Origin: Prochlorococcus marinus str. MIT 9312
Lineage (GTDB): Bacteria > Cyanobacteriota > Cyanobacteriia > PCC-6307 > Cyanobiaceae
Assembly (NCBI RefSeq): GCF_000012645.1
Contig: NC_007577.1
Span: 1,116,001 to 1,180,000 of the forward strand
Reading direction: 5' to 3'
DNA: 64,000 nucleotides
In this document: piece after piece, positions 15,994 through 23,765 of the stretch
Layout: the number at the start of each line of letters is the position of its first letter
How positions within the stretch are numbered: position 1 is the first letter of the stretch
Made by a program: the position numbers and the translations under genes
The notes under the pieces: model-generated
Databases searched by the model: none
What the model was told of the DNA's origin: nothing
Seen by the model: the letters and a program-made list of their open reading frames with translations, nothing else

Positions 15994-16445
15994 ATGAAGA
16001 TCAAGTCATTAACCCCCTTAATTGCAGTCTTTGGTACTTCATTTCTTATAACCATTACATTGCTTAAAAGTTTCCAAATTTTTATGGGGATATCAATTTG
16101 TCTTTTAGCGATGCTCAAGCTTATGGATATTGAAGCTTTTGGAACAAGTTATTAGAAATATGATTTAATATCTTCTCAATTTGATAGCTGGATATAAATT
16201 TATCCTTTTTGCGAATTATTAATTGGAATAAGTTTTCTACATTCTTCTCCACCCTCTTTAATTATATTTATTGCACTAATTTTAGGAATTTCTGGAATGA
16301 TTTCAGTATTTAAGGCTTTTATTTGGATAAATTAAAACTGAATTGTGCATGTATAGGTGGTTATGCAAAAACTCCTTTGGGAATTATTAGTTTTATCGAG
16401 AATCTTTTAATGGCAATTATGAGTTTCTTAATTTTGATTAATTAG
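15994..16445 (+). pseudogene. Decayed MauE/DoxX-like membrane protein
   Basis: From ATG 15994 the frame reads LLAMLKLMDIEAFG, then an in-frame TAG. It continues KYDLISSQFDSWI, TAA, IYPFCELLIGISFL and GISGMISVFKAFIW, and then shifts frame near 16326 to give KLNCACIGGYAKTPLGIISF and ENLLMAIMSF up to TAG 16445. The pieces in order match a MauE-type four-helix membrane protein with the conserved CACxGG and PLG motifs, a family often paired with metal or thiol-redox proteins. Two stops plus a frameshift make a functional product unlikely. The decay is recent enough for the homology to remain easy to read. Confidence 0.75.
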
Positions 16446-16507
16446 CAATTTTATAAATCTTCAATTATGTTTGATTTAAATATTCAAAATTAATGCTCGT
16501 TATTAGT

Positions 16508-17026
16508 ATGGAATTAAAAATAAAATCTATTAAAAGGAGATTTTTAAATTCTCTAATTTTTTCTGGAATTCTTTTTGCAAATACAATTAACGCTCATGTG
16601 GTTATTGCAGGAACTCAGGGAAATATAGATATCCCAAAAGTTGTTTCTTACAGATCAGCATCATGTGGTTGTTGCAAAAAATGGATTAATCATTTAAGAG
16701 ATAATGGATTAGTTGTTGTTGATAATATAGTTGAAGATGTTTCAGTAATAAAAAACCAATATCAAATACCTAATAACTTACGATCATGTCACTCTGCTCA
16801 AATAGCTAACTATACTATTGAAGGACATGTTCCTATCAAATCAATCAACAAACTTCTTAGAGAAAAACCAAGTATCAAAGGGATAGCTGTTCCAGGTATG
16901 CCTCTTGGCTCTCCTGGCATGGAAATGCATTCTCACGACTTGCACTCTCATGATTATGAGAATTACAAAGTAGTTTCATTTAGTAAAACTGGTAAAACAA
17001 AATTATTTGATAACATTTCTCCCTAA
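16508..17026 (+). CDS. DUF411 periplasmic metal-binding protein
   Basis: A 172-residue protein from ATG 16508 (an upstream ATG at 16493 adds five residues). A signal peptide (basic start, FLNSLIFSGILFANTINA) is followed by the DUF411 blocks YRSASCGCCKKWINHLRDNG, LRSCHSAQIANYTIEGHVP and GIAVPGMPLGSPGME. The tail is His-rich (MHSHDLHSHD). DUF411 proteins are exported and occur in copper-resistance clusters; CGCC and the later Cys are likely ligands. It lies between a decayed MauE-like gene and a DUF3721 gene. Confidence 0.88.
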   Translation: MELKIKSIKRRFLNSLIFSGILFANTINAHVVIAGTQGNIDIPKVVSYRSASCGCCKKWINHLRDNGLVVVDNIVEDVSVIKNQYQIPNNLRSCHSAQIANYTIEGHVPIKSINKLLREKPSIKGIAVPGMPLGSPGMEMHSHDLHSHDYENYKVVSFSKTGKTKLFDNISP

Positions 17027-17048
17027 TACAAATAATAAATCTGAAATA

Positions 17049-17270
17049 ATGCTTATTTTGCTTAGAAATTTTAAATTTTTTATTTTTTTATTTTTCTTAT
17101 CTCTAAATTTCAATAGTTATTCGCATGCACATATGAGTGGGATATTTCTTTCTGAAGAGGAGGCTGAATATAGATCCTTAGAACTTGGTTGCGAGGGAAT
17201 ACACAAGAACAAAGATAAATGGATGCCATGTAAAAACGAAAAAGAATTACATATATATATGAGGAAATAA
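17049..17270 (+). CDS. DUF3721 small exported protein
   Basis: 73 residues from ATG 17049 (a TTG at 17007 overlaps the DUF411 gene and is less likely). A signal peptide (FKFFIFLFFLSLNFNSYSHA) precedes the DUF3721 core EEAEYRSLELGCEGIHKNKD, then WMPCKNEKELH, with two Cys, an internal His and a terminal His. It is close to the DUF411 gene and to the following PepSY-like gene, so all three form one cassette. Probably periplasmic metal binding, by inference. Confidence 0.8.
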   Translation: MLILLRNFKFFIFLFFLSLNFNSYSHAHMSGIFLSEEEAEYRSLELGCEGIHKNKDKWMPCKNEKELHIYMRK

Positions 17271-17534
17271 ATGGAAAGATTAAAAGCCAATAAAAAAAAA
17301 GTTCACAGAAAAATAACCACAATTTCAGCGATCCCTCTAATAATTACTATTGTATCTGGGACTATTTATAGTGTTCTTCAACCATTAGGAGTAGATGCTT
17401 TTTGGTTAATAAAATGGCATACAGGTAATTTTGGCATTATTAATTTGCAACCTTTTTACTCGATATTTCTTGGTATAACATCAATAATCTCTATAATATC
17501 TGGCCTAAGACTATTACAAAAAGAACTTAGATAA
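17271..17534 (+). CDS. Small PepSY-TM-like membrane protein
   Basis: 87 residues starting directly after the previous stop. A basic N-terminus (MERLKANKKKVHRKITTISA) precedes two hydrophobic helices (IPLIITIVSGTIYSVL and FYSIFLGITSIISIISGL) with the loop WLIKWHTGNFGIINLQPFY between them. This resembles the short PepSY-associated membrane proteins in which a conserved His faces the membrane (RKITT and KWHTG). It is the third gene of the DUF411 cassette. Confidence 0.65.
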   Translation: MERLKANKKKVHRKITTISAIPLIITIVSGTIYSVLQPLGVDAFWLIKWHTGNFGIINLQPFYSIFLGITSIISIISGLRLLQKELR

Positions 17535-17555
17535 ATTCTAAGTAAGGCCAAAACT

Positions 17556-17756
17556 CTAATTAATACTATTTGCCCCGCCACTGACTAAGAAAATTATCGC
17601 TCCCAGTGCCATTGTTGCTACACCCATATAAGGGTATTTCTTAATTCTTGATTTAGTAATTGGAAGCCATGAAAAATATCTATCAGATTTATTTAATTCA
17701 ACTTTTTTTTGTCTAGGTGGCAAGCCTAATTCCTCTCTTCTTTTAGCTTCGCCCAT
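17556..17756 (-). CDS. DUF2839 protein
   Basis: 66 residues beginning MGEAKRREELGLPPRQKK, the signature start of DUF2839 in cyanobacteria, and ending with one transmembrane helix (GVATMALGAIIFLVSG). A paralogue is encoded at 19963-20178. Function unknown. It converges with the PepSY-like gene 21 bases away. Confidence 0.8.
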   Translation of the reverse strand: MGEAKRREELGLPPRQKKVELNKSDRYFSWLPITKSRIKKYPYMGVATMALGAIIFLVSGGANSIN

Positions 17757-17863
17757 AATATTAAATTTATTTATATCTCAATATTAAAAATTATTTTCTT
17801 CGCCTGCGAATTAATTTTATTAAAAAGAAATAGGCCTTTTAATAAGGATAAATTATTTAAATT

Positions 17864-18010
17864 TTATTTAGCCTTCTTTAAATATAGATTCTTTGTATTT
17901 GCCTGATCTGATGTAAATAACAAAATCAATATAGTTCCAACTAGAAATGAAAAAATCATTGTTAAACCAACAACTTCAACCATCTCACTAGGTAGATAAT
18001 TTAGAAACAT
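17864..18010 (-). CDS. 48-aa single-helix membrane protein
   Basis: ATG 18010 to TAA 17864: MFLNYLPSEMVEVVGLTMIF, then SFLVGTILILLFTS and a basic tail. One transmembrane helix. No recognised family. The reading frame and codon use look genuine. Confidence 0.5.
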   Translation of the reverse strand: MFLNYLPSEMVEVVGLTMIFSFLVGTILILLFTSDQANTKNLYLKKAK

Positions 18011-18164
18011 AATGAATAGATCTCTTATTTTAAACTTAGCAATTGTTTTTTTTTATGTAAAGTAAGTATTACTCCATTGATTTGGGCAAGAAATCAGTGA
18101 GACTAAATTATTTCTATTTATTTCTATTTGCAGGATAAACTTGTCCTAGTCCATCACAATTCTC

Positions 18165-18455
18165 TTACTTAGCTATTCCTATTTTCTTAAGCAATTTCAA
18201 GTAAGGTAAGGCCCAATTACCAAAGGTAAAAGAGATTGTCTTATTTTTTGTAGTTGGCAATAATTTTTTAGAACTTATAGAGGCTAATTTAGATAATTTC
18301 TTAATAGTCTCTGCTTCTAGATTATCTATATACAATTTTTTTTGAACTCCTCGGTCTTGCTTCTGTGGTAAAAAATTTTCTATAAACCACAAAACTTGAT
18401 ATAAATTTGATTTATTGGGTGAGCTTTTAAATTGTTTATATTTCTTTTTAAACAA
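18165..18455 (-). CDS. 96-aa basic hypothetical protein
   Basis: Begins (TTG) MFKKKYKQFKSSPNKSNLYQ and is lysine-rich and helical, ending FTFGNWALPYLKLLKKIGIA. Only a TTG start is available, at 18455. No family recognised and no membrane helix. It sits alone between small genes. Confidence 0.5.
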   Translation of the reverse strand: MFKKKYKQFKSSPNKSNLYQVLWFIENFLPQKQDRGVQKKLYIDNLEAETIKKLSKLASISSKKLLPTTKNKTISFTFGNWALPYLKLLKKIGIAK

Positions 18456-18596
18456 TATTATTTACCTCTTAATTCCTTTATTAAATTTGCCATTTATATA
18501 CTTGAAAGCAATAGTAAGAAGATCAAAATTATGTTCTTTTAATAATCGATAATCGAAAAAATCAATTGATAATTACTTTTTTTTTTATAAAAATAA

Positions 18597-18625
18597 AGAA
18601 GAGAGGATTTAATTCCTCACTTTTT
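18597..18625. terminator. Hairpin usable as terminator
   Basis: GAGGA / TCCTC stem with an AT-rich loop, followed by ACTTTTTG on the plus strand and by TCTTCTTTATTTTT on the minus strand. It lies 21 bases after the stop of the minus-strand gene at 18646-18816. Confidence 0.5.
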
Positions 18626-18645
18626 GATCAGTGCCAAATAAGAAT

Positions 18646-18816
18646 TTAATTTCTTAAGTCTTTCGATTTCATTTTTTTTTGTGTTTGCCTGATTCTTTCT
18701 TCAAAGACGGATCTTCTGTATGGAGTAACTTCTCCATTTTTTGTTGCCAAAATTTGGGCTTCATAGAGCCTATTGGCTCTTTTGATTTTTTCTCTTATTT
18801 GTAAGAGGTTATTCAT
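18646..18816 (-). CDS. 56-aa charged hypothetical protein
   Basis: ATG 18816 to TAA 18646: MNNLLQIREKIKRANRLYEA, then ATKNGEVTPYRRSVFEERIR. Two amphipathic helices with alternating charge and a short loop. No family recognised. Followed by a hairpin terminator. Confidence 0.55.
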   Translation of the reverse strand: MNNLLQIREKIKRANRLYEAQILATKNGEVTPYRRSVFEERIRQTQKKMKSKDLRN

Positions 18817-19004
18817 GGTATTTTGCAGTTAATGAGAATCCCGTTCCCTACTCCCATATCATGCGTCCAGAAATATAAACTTGGATGAACGTTATTGAAG
18901 GATAACATTTCCAAAAAAATTCCGCGAGAGTACTTTTTACTAATTTTTCTCAAGAAAATAAATATTGAATGAATTTGATAAAAAAGCTTTTAATATTACA
19001 TAAA

Positions 19005-19280
19005 TCAGGATAATAAAATTGTTTGCGACCCATCATTATTATCCTGAATCACTATTTGTTTATTGGGGAAAATATCTGATAATATTCTTTTCAAATTTGA
19101 ATTATCTGAAGGTATTATATTACTAATATTTTTTGAATTGATTTTCCAATTTTCATCTACAAATAATTCTTTATCATCACTTTTTTTAGCCACGACTGAT
19201 GTCTTATTTATAATCTTAAGTAACAGTTCAGAATCATAATCTTTAAATTCTTCAGGGTTCTCTTTGAAATTTGCAATCAT
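19005..19280 (-). CDS. 91-aa hypothetical protein
   Basis: ATG 19280: MIANFKENPEEFKDYDSELL and ending NKQIVIQDNNDGSQTILLS. Acidic and soluble, with no recognised motif. Monocistronic. Confidence 0.5.
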   Translation of the reverse strand: MIANFKENPEEFKDYDSELLLKIINKTSVVAKKSDDKELFVDENWKINSKNISNIIPSDNSNLKRILSDIFPNKQIVIQDNNDGSQTILLS

Positions 19281-19504
19281 TATTTTAAATCTAATGTTTA
19301 TAAATCTTGCATCATAAATTTGAAGAATACAAGGTATTAATTACCTAAAAATTTCCCTCAAAATAAAAAATTTGGATGAAATTAAAATATTTTTCTTTAG
19401 AAAATTTAATTTCAAGATCGCCAAAGAATGATATTTAAAAAGATTAATTAATCATTTACACGATTTATTTACTTGTTAAGTTGCTAATAAGTGATTCAGG
19501 AAGA

Positions 19505-19636
19505 ATGCCAAGAGTAATTAACAAAAAAATCAGAATTTTAAGATGGTTAAACTCAGGAATGATACTACCATTTATCTTTATGGCTGCATCCTCATCTATA
19601 ATTCTTTATGGTGTTTTATTTATCCTAATAAAATAG
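19505..19636 (+). CDS. 43-aa single-helix membrane protein
   Basis: ATG 19505 to TAG 19636, preceded by GATTCAGGAAGA with an AGGAAG ribosome site. MPRVINKKIRILRWLNSG, then a helix of about 24 residues (MILPFIFMAASSSIILYGVL). The basic head places the N-terminus inside. It converges with the gene at 19646-19780. Function unknown. Confidence 0.55.
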   Translation: MPRVINKKIRILRWLNSGMILPFIFMAASSSIILYGVLFILIK

Positions 19637-19645
19637 TTTTCTAAT

Positions 19646-19780
19646 TTAAGCAGCTAATTTTTCCTCAGATTTAGACATAATCATTGCAGCTTTTTTTAAT
19701 AAACTAACTACTTCTTTTCTTCCAACTGCATTATCAGCTTGACGCATTATTTCAGCATATTTTTTATTTATTTTTTTCAT
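19646..19780 (-). CDS. 44-aa helical protein
   Basis: ATG 19780 to TAA 19646: MKKINKKYAEIMRQADNAVG, then RKEVVSLLKKAAMIMSKSEE. Two short helices, with the appearance of a conserved picocyanobacterial small protein. Function unknown. Confidence 0.6.
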   Translation of the reverse strand: MKKINKKYAEIMRQADNAVGRKEVVSLLKKAAMIMSKSEEKLAA

Positions 19781-19962
19781 AAATAGTTTTAATTTAATCC
19801 AAAATTACAACACTATATGATGGTGTCAATCGTAAGTAAGTCTCATATATTATTTCTTCGATTATTTTTGCACAATTAAAATTGCTTATTATATTATCTT
19901 TAATGTTTTTTTAATTGATGAGGCAAAAAATTCATAAATATCAAAATTAACAATCCTGATAA

Positions 19963-20178
19963 TTAAGCAATATTAAAGGATTTAAAAACATAAAATAAAC
20001 CGCCTATTAGGATCAATATTGCAGCTCCATAAAAAATAAAAGGGATAATTGGATATTTATATAATGTAGACCTAACTTTTTCTTGTATGGCTTTTTTATC
20101 AAGTTGAGGCAAATTTATATCTTCAGTTTTTTCTCTAGGCAGAATACCTAATTTTTTTCTTCTCTTTGCTTCTCCCAT
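19963..20178 (-). CDS. DUF2839 protein (second copy)
   Basis: 71 residues: MGEAKRRKKLGILPREK at the start and a C-terminal membrane helix (IPFIFYGAAILILIGGLFYV). The head is nearly identical in pattern to the protein at 17556-17756 and the middle has diverged. It starts two bases after the stop of a frameshifted small gene on the same strand, so the two were one operon. Confidence 0.8.
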   Translation of the reverse strand: MGEAKRRKKLGILPREKTEDINLPQLDKKAIQEKVRSTLYKYPIIPFIFYGAAILILIGGLFYVFKSFNIA

Positions 20179-20180
20179 AA

Positions 20181-20406
20181 TTAATAATAAGGTATTCCCA
20201 TAAATTTTAAATAATTATTATCAGCTAAATCTAAAATTTGATCCCATTCTTCACGTGATGTTTCCAAAGGATTGTTAAAATCCTTTTTTAAGTGTACATC
20301 TTTTCTCTTTATTTTCTGGAGAATTATAATTTCTTAAAAAAGTAATAGTTAAATAAGATAATGATAAAAAAACTATTATTACCTTAGCAATTCTAAAACT
20401 ATTCAT
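20181..20406 (-). pseudogene. Small membrane protein with homopolymer frameshift
   Basis: ATG 20406 has an AGGGT ribosome site. It opens a frame with a membrane helix (FRIAKVIIVFLSLSYLTITF) that stops at 20275. The other minus frame then carries DFNNPLETSREEWDQILDLA and DNNYLKFMGIPYY down to TAA 20183-20181, two bases before the next gene. The two halves join in a run of six A (CTTAAAAAAGG); with five A they would make one 74-residue protein. It is therefore a single gene with a one-base insertion, or one that uses slippage. Confidence 0.6.
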
Positions 20407-20487
20407 ACCCTAGATGATATTTCCACATAACTAAATAAGTTAATTTTTGGTTTTATAATTAATTTAATATGTTAAAACAATTTTCAG

Positions 20488-20685
20488 ATGATAAATTCTG
20501 TGAATCTTAAGCATTTGCCTATTCAGGATTTGTTTTTTTCAGTCTTAATAAGCTTTATTATGTCGACAATTATTGTCAATATTTATGGCCCATTATTAGC
20601 AATACTTTATGCATTTGGAAATATACTTGCTCTTACTTTTTTGAGTTGGTTATACCAAGAAACTTGGAGTGATCCAAGTAAATAA
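20488..20685 (+). CDS. 65-aa two-helix membrane protein
   Basis: ATG 20488: MINSVNLKHLPIQDLFFSVL, helix ISFIMSTIIVNIYG, then LLAILYAFGNILALTFLSWL and a polar end (ETWSDPSK). Probably two membrane segments. It diverges from the frameshifted gene at 20181-20406. No family recognised. Confidence 0.6.
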   Translation: MINSVNLKHLPIQDLFFSVLISFIMSTIIVNIYGPLLAILYAFGNILALTFLSWLYQETWSDPSK

Positions 20686-20720
20686 AAGCAATTAAGAAAA
20701 AAAAGATTAATATATTTTTT

Positions 20721-20834
20721 CTACTTTTGTATTTTTAACTTTGAAGAATACTTTAAATTCACAATGTATGTGGCAACAAGAGATAGTATTAAGAAAAATA
20801 ATAAGCTCTCTAAAGTAGATTGAGGCATAACCAT
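20721..20834 (-). CDS. 37-aa single-helix membrane protein
   Basis: ATG 20834 (or 20828) to TAG 20721: MVMPQSTLESLLFFLILSLV and the tail YIVNLKYSSKLKIQ. The frame stays open upstream through hydrophobic codons (VLFLVLI), so a non-ATG start further up is possible. Tentative. Confidence 0.35.
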   Translation of the reverse strand: MVMPQSTLESLLFFLILSLVATYIVNLKYSSKLKIQK

Positions 20835-20915
20835 AATTAGTACCAAAAATAATACATTTCTAGAAAAACGAATTCTGAAGAAAAATCAACCCCTTAATTA
20901 TTTTTTATTTTCAAA

Positions 20916-22220
20916 TTAATAAATCCCAATCCCAAAGAATGAATTTGCAATAAACAACAAACTAAATAATGTTAAGAAAATTAATCCTATCCAACTTATT
21001 GTTTTTAGAAATAATCCATATCTATTTTTAATTGGTACTAATTTGCTATTTATAGTATCCATTGCCATCCATGCAAATAAAGGTGCGGTTAGAAAACTTC
21101 CTGTCATTGCAGCAAATACAAAATCTTTTACACCTATACCTCCAGACCTTGCAATCAGCAAAGCTATTAATGATGCAAAGATATGTATAATCATCCACAG
21201 TTGAAATCTATTTCGCTCTGCTTTGGAATCCATATGTCCAAAATCAGTTCCTCTCAATAAACCCTGAATAGCAGAAATACTTCTTGGATATGCATCTAGA
21301 CAAGTAATTGTGGTACTAAACATTGCGGCAAATGCTGCAGGTATAATGATCCATTTAGCCCAATTGCCAATGGATTTAGTGTAAAGGAGTATTAATTTTT
21401 GAGCAAAGGAGACTCCACTTCCGGAAAGCATTCCATCGCCTGTACCATACATTGTTATGGCTCCAAGAGTAAGGAAGAAAATAGCAGTGACAACAGTTAT
21501 TATGTAACCGAGATTAAAATCAAATTCTGCTTCACTAATATTTGGTTTATAATTTGAATCTTTTGCTCGAGAAAACATCCATAAAGAAGGCCAAACACAT
21601 AACTCTACTGGGCAAGGCATCCATCCCATTAAAGGGATCAAGAAAGCTAAATTTGTTAACTTCCATGGGCTGATTTCTGGTTCAAAAAAACTCATATTTA
21701 GAGACTCATTTATTGAACCTTTGAATAAAAGCGATAAAACTGCAAATAATGTTAAAAAAGTTAGAATAGATACTAAAAATTTTGAAATCCTATCAAGGGT
21801 TTTATATTTACCAAGAATTAATATCATCCCAGAAACAATCAGGATTCCTATAGACAAATCCATGGCTGGAAAAGCTGAGAAAAAGGTGATATTAGTTAAA
21901 AGGACACCAGAGACAAAACTTACAGCCGATATTGTGAAAGTACCTGTAATTAGACTAACTATTAGAAATAAAGGAAGATATAAAGGATTCTGCTCTTTGA
22001 AACCTTCTAATAATGATTTACCAGTAGATGCTGTAAATCTAGTCCCAACCAACAAGAATGGATATTTTAAAAGATTAGTAAGAAGGATTAGGCCGACTAA
22101 TGAAAATCCAAACCTTGCACCAGCAGTAGTTGATGACAATAAATGAGAACCCCCAATAGCCGCTCCAGCTAGCAAAATTCCTGGACCTAAACTTTTTTGT
22201 ATTCCTTTTGTAAAATTCAT
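20916..22220 (-). CDS. Nramp-family-like transporter lacking the DPGN motif
   Basis: A 434-residue protein with about eleven membrane helices. The start region GPGILLAGAAIGGSHLLSST aligns with Nramp TM1 (GPG...DPGN), but the metal-binding DPGN is replaced by GGSH. In TM6 the usual MPH becomes MPCPVELCVW. Later blocks (FAAMFSTTITCLDAYPRSIS, TGSFLTAPLFAWMAM) keep the LeuT-fold pattern. This fits the Nramp-related group with altered substrate rather than a standard Mn/Fe carrier. I use ATG 22220; the TTG at 22232 adds four residues. A 38-residue membrane protein gene lies directly upstream, probably in the same operon. Confidence 0.75.
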   Translation of the reverse strand: MNFTKGIQKSLGPGILLAGAAIGGSHLLSSTTAGARFGFSLVGLILLTNLLKYPFLLVGTRFTASTGKSLLEGFKEQNPLYLPLFLIVSLITGTFTISAVSFVSGVLLTNITFFSAFPAMDLSIGILIVSGMILILGKYKTLDRISKFLVSILTFLTLFAVLSLLFKGSINESLNMSFFEPEISPWKLTNLAFLIPLMGWMPCPVELCVWPSLWMFSRAKDSNYKPNISEAEFDFNLGYIITVVTAIFFLTLGAITMYGTGDGMLSGSGVSFAQKLILLYTKSIGNWAKWIIIPAAFAAMFSTTITCLDAYPRSISAIQGLLRGTDFGHMDSKAERNRFQLWMIIHIFASLIALLIARSGGIGVKDFVFAAMTGSFLTAPLFAWMAMDTINSKLVPIKNRYGLFLKTISWIGLIFLTLFSLLFIANSFFGIGIY

Positions 22221-22237
22221 GTCTTTAATCAAATGAT

Positions 22238-22354
22238 TTAATTTAATTTTTGAGCCCTTCTAAACTTATTTTCTAATACTCTTTTTTTAAAAGCAAAATC
22301 AGATAATGAGTAAAAAATAAAAAGTATAATTAGTAATCCTATTCGAACTTTCAT
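22238..22354 (-). CDS. 38-aa single-helix protein upstream of transporter
   Basis: ATG 22354 with GAAAGAG upstream; TAA at 22240-22238. MKVRIGLLIILFIFYSLSDF, then a basic tail (FKKRVLENKFRRAQKLN). It ends 17 bases before the transporter ATG. A small membrane partner is possible. Confidence 0.5.
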   Translation of the reverse strand: MKVRIGLLIILFIFYSLSDFAFKKRVLENKFRRAQKLN

Positions 22355-22381
22355 AAGATATCTCTTTCAATTATGCTTTTA

Positions 22382-22498
22382 TCAGATATTTATTTTGTAT
22401 TCAACCTCTTTTCTCCATAAGATCCCCAAAAACCTATCTAAAACATCTAATTCCTTTTTATCAAAACTTTTTATTTTCTTTTTATTTTGTTTTTGCAT
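22382..22498 (-). CDS. 38-aa basic hypothetical protein
   Basis: ATG 22498 to TGA 22382: MQKQNKKKIKSFDKKELDVL, then DRFLGILWRKEVEYKI. Charged amphipathic helix. It is 27 bases before the next small gene on the same strand. Weak support beyond frame and codon use. Confidence 0.35.
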   Translation of the reverse strand: MQKQNKKKIKSFDKKELDVLDRFLGILWRKEVEYKINI

Positions 22499-22598
22499 AA
22501 ATTATTACTTAAGTATTTCAACTTTAAACTGAGCTAAAAAAAACACAATAAGCAAAACTTCTTAAAACATTTAAAATTAATTTTTATTTAGGTTCTTC

Positions 22599-22955
22599 TT
22601 AATTTGATATATATTTTTCTGCCCTCCTTAAGGCTTTTATTGCTCCTTTATAGTCAAGATTTTTTAATTTTTCCTTACTTTTATGTTCCAACATTTTTAC
22701 TATTTCATTTATCTTTATTTCATCAATTTTCAGCTTATGATCGAAAATAAGATCGAATTTGGAGGAATACAAAATAGATAATTCTTCCCTATATTTTTCA
22801 ATAATTTTTTGATCACAAGATTTAGATTTCAATATTGCATTAGCCTTCATTTTGTCTTCTAAAGCTCCTTTGAAATTTCCTCGCTTAAATTTCTTTTCAC
22901 TTGATCTTGTTAGCTTAATAAGATTTTCCAATATCAATACAACAGAATCTTCCAT
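22599..22955 (-). CDS. 118-aa helical protein with TPR-like repeats
   Basis: ATG 22955. Two similar helical units, FKRGNFKGALEDKMKANAIL near 23-42 and LKNLDYKGAIKALRRAEKYI near 97-116, have the spacing of tetratricopeptide half-motifs. The protein is fully soluble. No family is assigned; a small TPR-type adaptor is plausible. Confidence 0.55.
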   Translation of the reverse strand: MEDSVVLILENLIKLTRSSEKKFKRGNFKGALEDKMKANAILKSKSCDQKIIEKYREELSILYSSKFDLIFDHKLKIDEIKINEIVKMLEHKSKEKLKNLDYKGAIKALRRAEKYISN

Positions 22956-23038
22956 TTTTTATCGTCCCTTTTATTAATCCTATCAGCATAAAGAAAAAAC
23001 AACTCATTTTTTTAATACTCAAATAACTGAATAATTAA

Positions 23039-23338
23039 TTAACCAAAAACAAGTCCTTTTTCAAGAAGTAAATCGAAAACCTCCACACTTTTTGTTTTCC
23101 CTAATTTAGGTGGCTTATATAAATCTAATATTTCAGCGAGGCACATGATCCAAGAAGTATCTTTTTTTAAATTAAGCTTTTCACAAATATGGGGGGGGGC
23201 CGATTTAAAGCAACCAAATTCTGTTGAAATATTAATGTTCATGATTTGAGTTTCAAGTTCCAGACTTAAGAGTTCTATTTCTTGCGCAGATAGGCTTGTC
23301 CCAAATGAATATGATTCAATTAAAAGTTGATAATTCAT
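23039..23338 (-). CDS. 99-aa hypothetical protein with C9 tract
   Basis: ATG 23338: MNYQLLIESYSFGTSLSAQE, ending VEVFDLLLEKGLVFG. Near residues 46-49 (SAPPH) the coding strand has nine C in a row (plus-strand positions 23191-23199), very unusual in this AT-rich genome. A change of one base would truncate the protein shortly after. Three Cys are present. No family recognised. It lies 16 bases downstream of the DUF3764 gene and is probably cotranscribed with it. Confidence 0.6.
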   Translation of the reverse strand: MNYQLLIESYSFGTSLSAQEIELLSLELETQIMNINISTEFGCFKSAPPHICEKLNLKKDTSWIMCLAEILDLYKPPKLGKTKSVEVFDLLLEKGLVFG

Positions 23339-23354
23339 AAAAAATTTTATTTTC

Positions 23355-23636
23355 TCAAGAAATCCAGCGCGTTATTTTTGTACCCTCGTAAATATGCCCT
23401 GAAGCCTCAACAATAGGTTTCGTTTCAGGATTCATAAAAATATCGAATAGAACATTTTCTGGTCCTTGAAAAATTACAATTGCCCTTTGTGGATCATCTA
23501 ATGATTTACCAATATAAAATGTTTTAACTCCCATTTCTTTAAACATCGACTGCTGCTCCTTAGCATTCATATGAGATTCATACTCATCGAAGGTATTACT
23601 TAGTTGAAAATCTAGAATAGTCGTTTCAATAGTCAT
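23355..23636 (-). CDS. DUF3764 protein
   Basis: 93 residues from ATG 23636: MTIETTILDFQLSNTFDEYE, then NAKEQQSMFKEMGVKTFYIG, SLDDPQRAIVIFQGPENVLF and EASGHIYEGTKITRW. This is the DUF3764 pattern, a small alpha/beta-barrel-like protein of marine cyanobacteria. A TTG at 23690 would add 18 residues and is less likely. Function unknown. Confidence 0.75.
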   Translation of the reverse strand: MTIETTILDFQLSNTFDEYESHMNAKEQQSMFKEMGVKTFYIGKSLDDPQRAIVIFQGPENVLFDIFMNPETKPIVEASGHIYEGTKITRWIS

Positions 23637-23765
23637 AAGAATAAAAAAAGAGTTTTTTAATTCTAAATCTTTTTCAATAAAAAATATCAAGAAAAATTAG
23701 TTTTCATTAAGCAAAGTATTAACTAATTTTTATTTATAAGTTATAAATCAACTATAAAAACGATT

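Noticed and set aside
17110-17322. 70-codon minus-strand frame
   Set aside because: Antisense to the DUF3721 gene, which has a recognised family pattern.
21721-22146. 141-codon plus-strand frame
   Set aside because: Antisense to the Nramp-like transporter; basic, featureless product.
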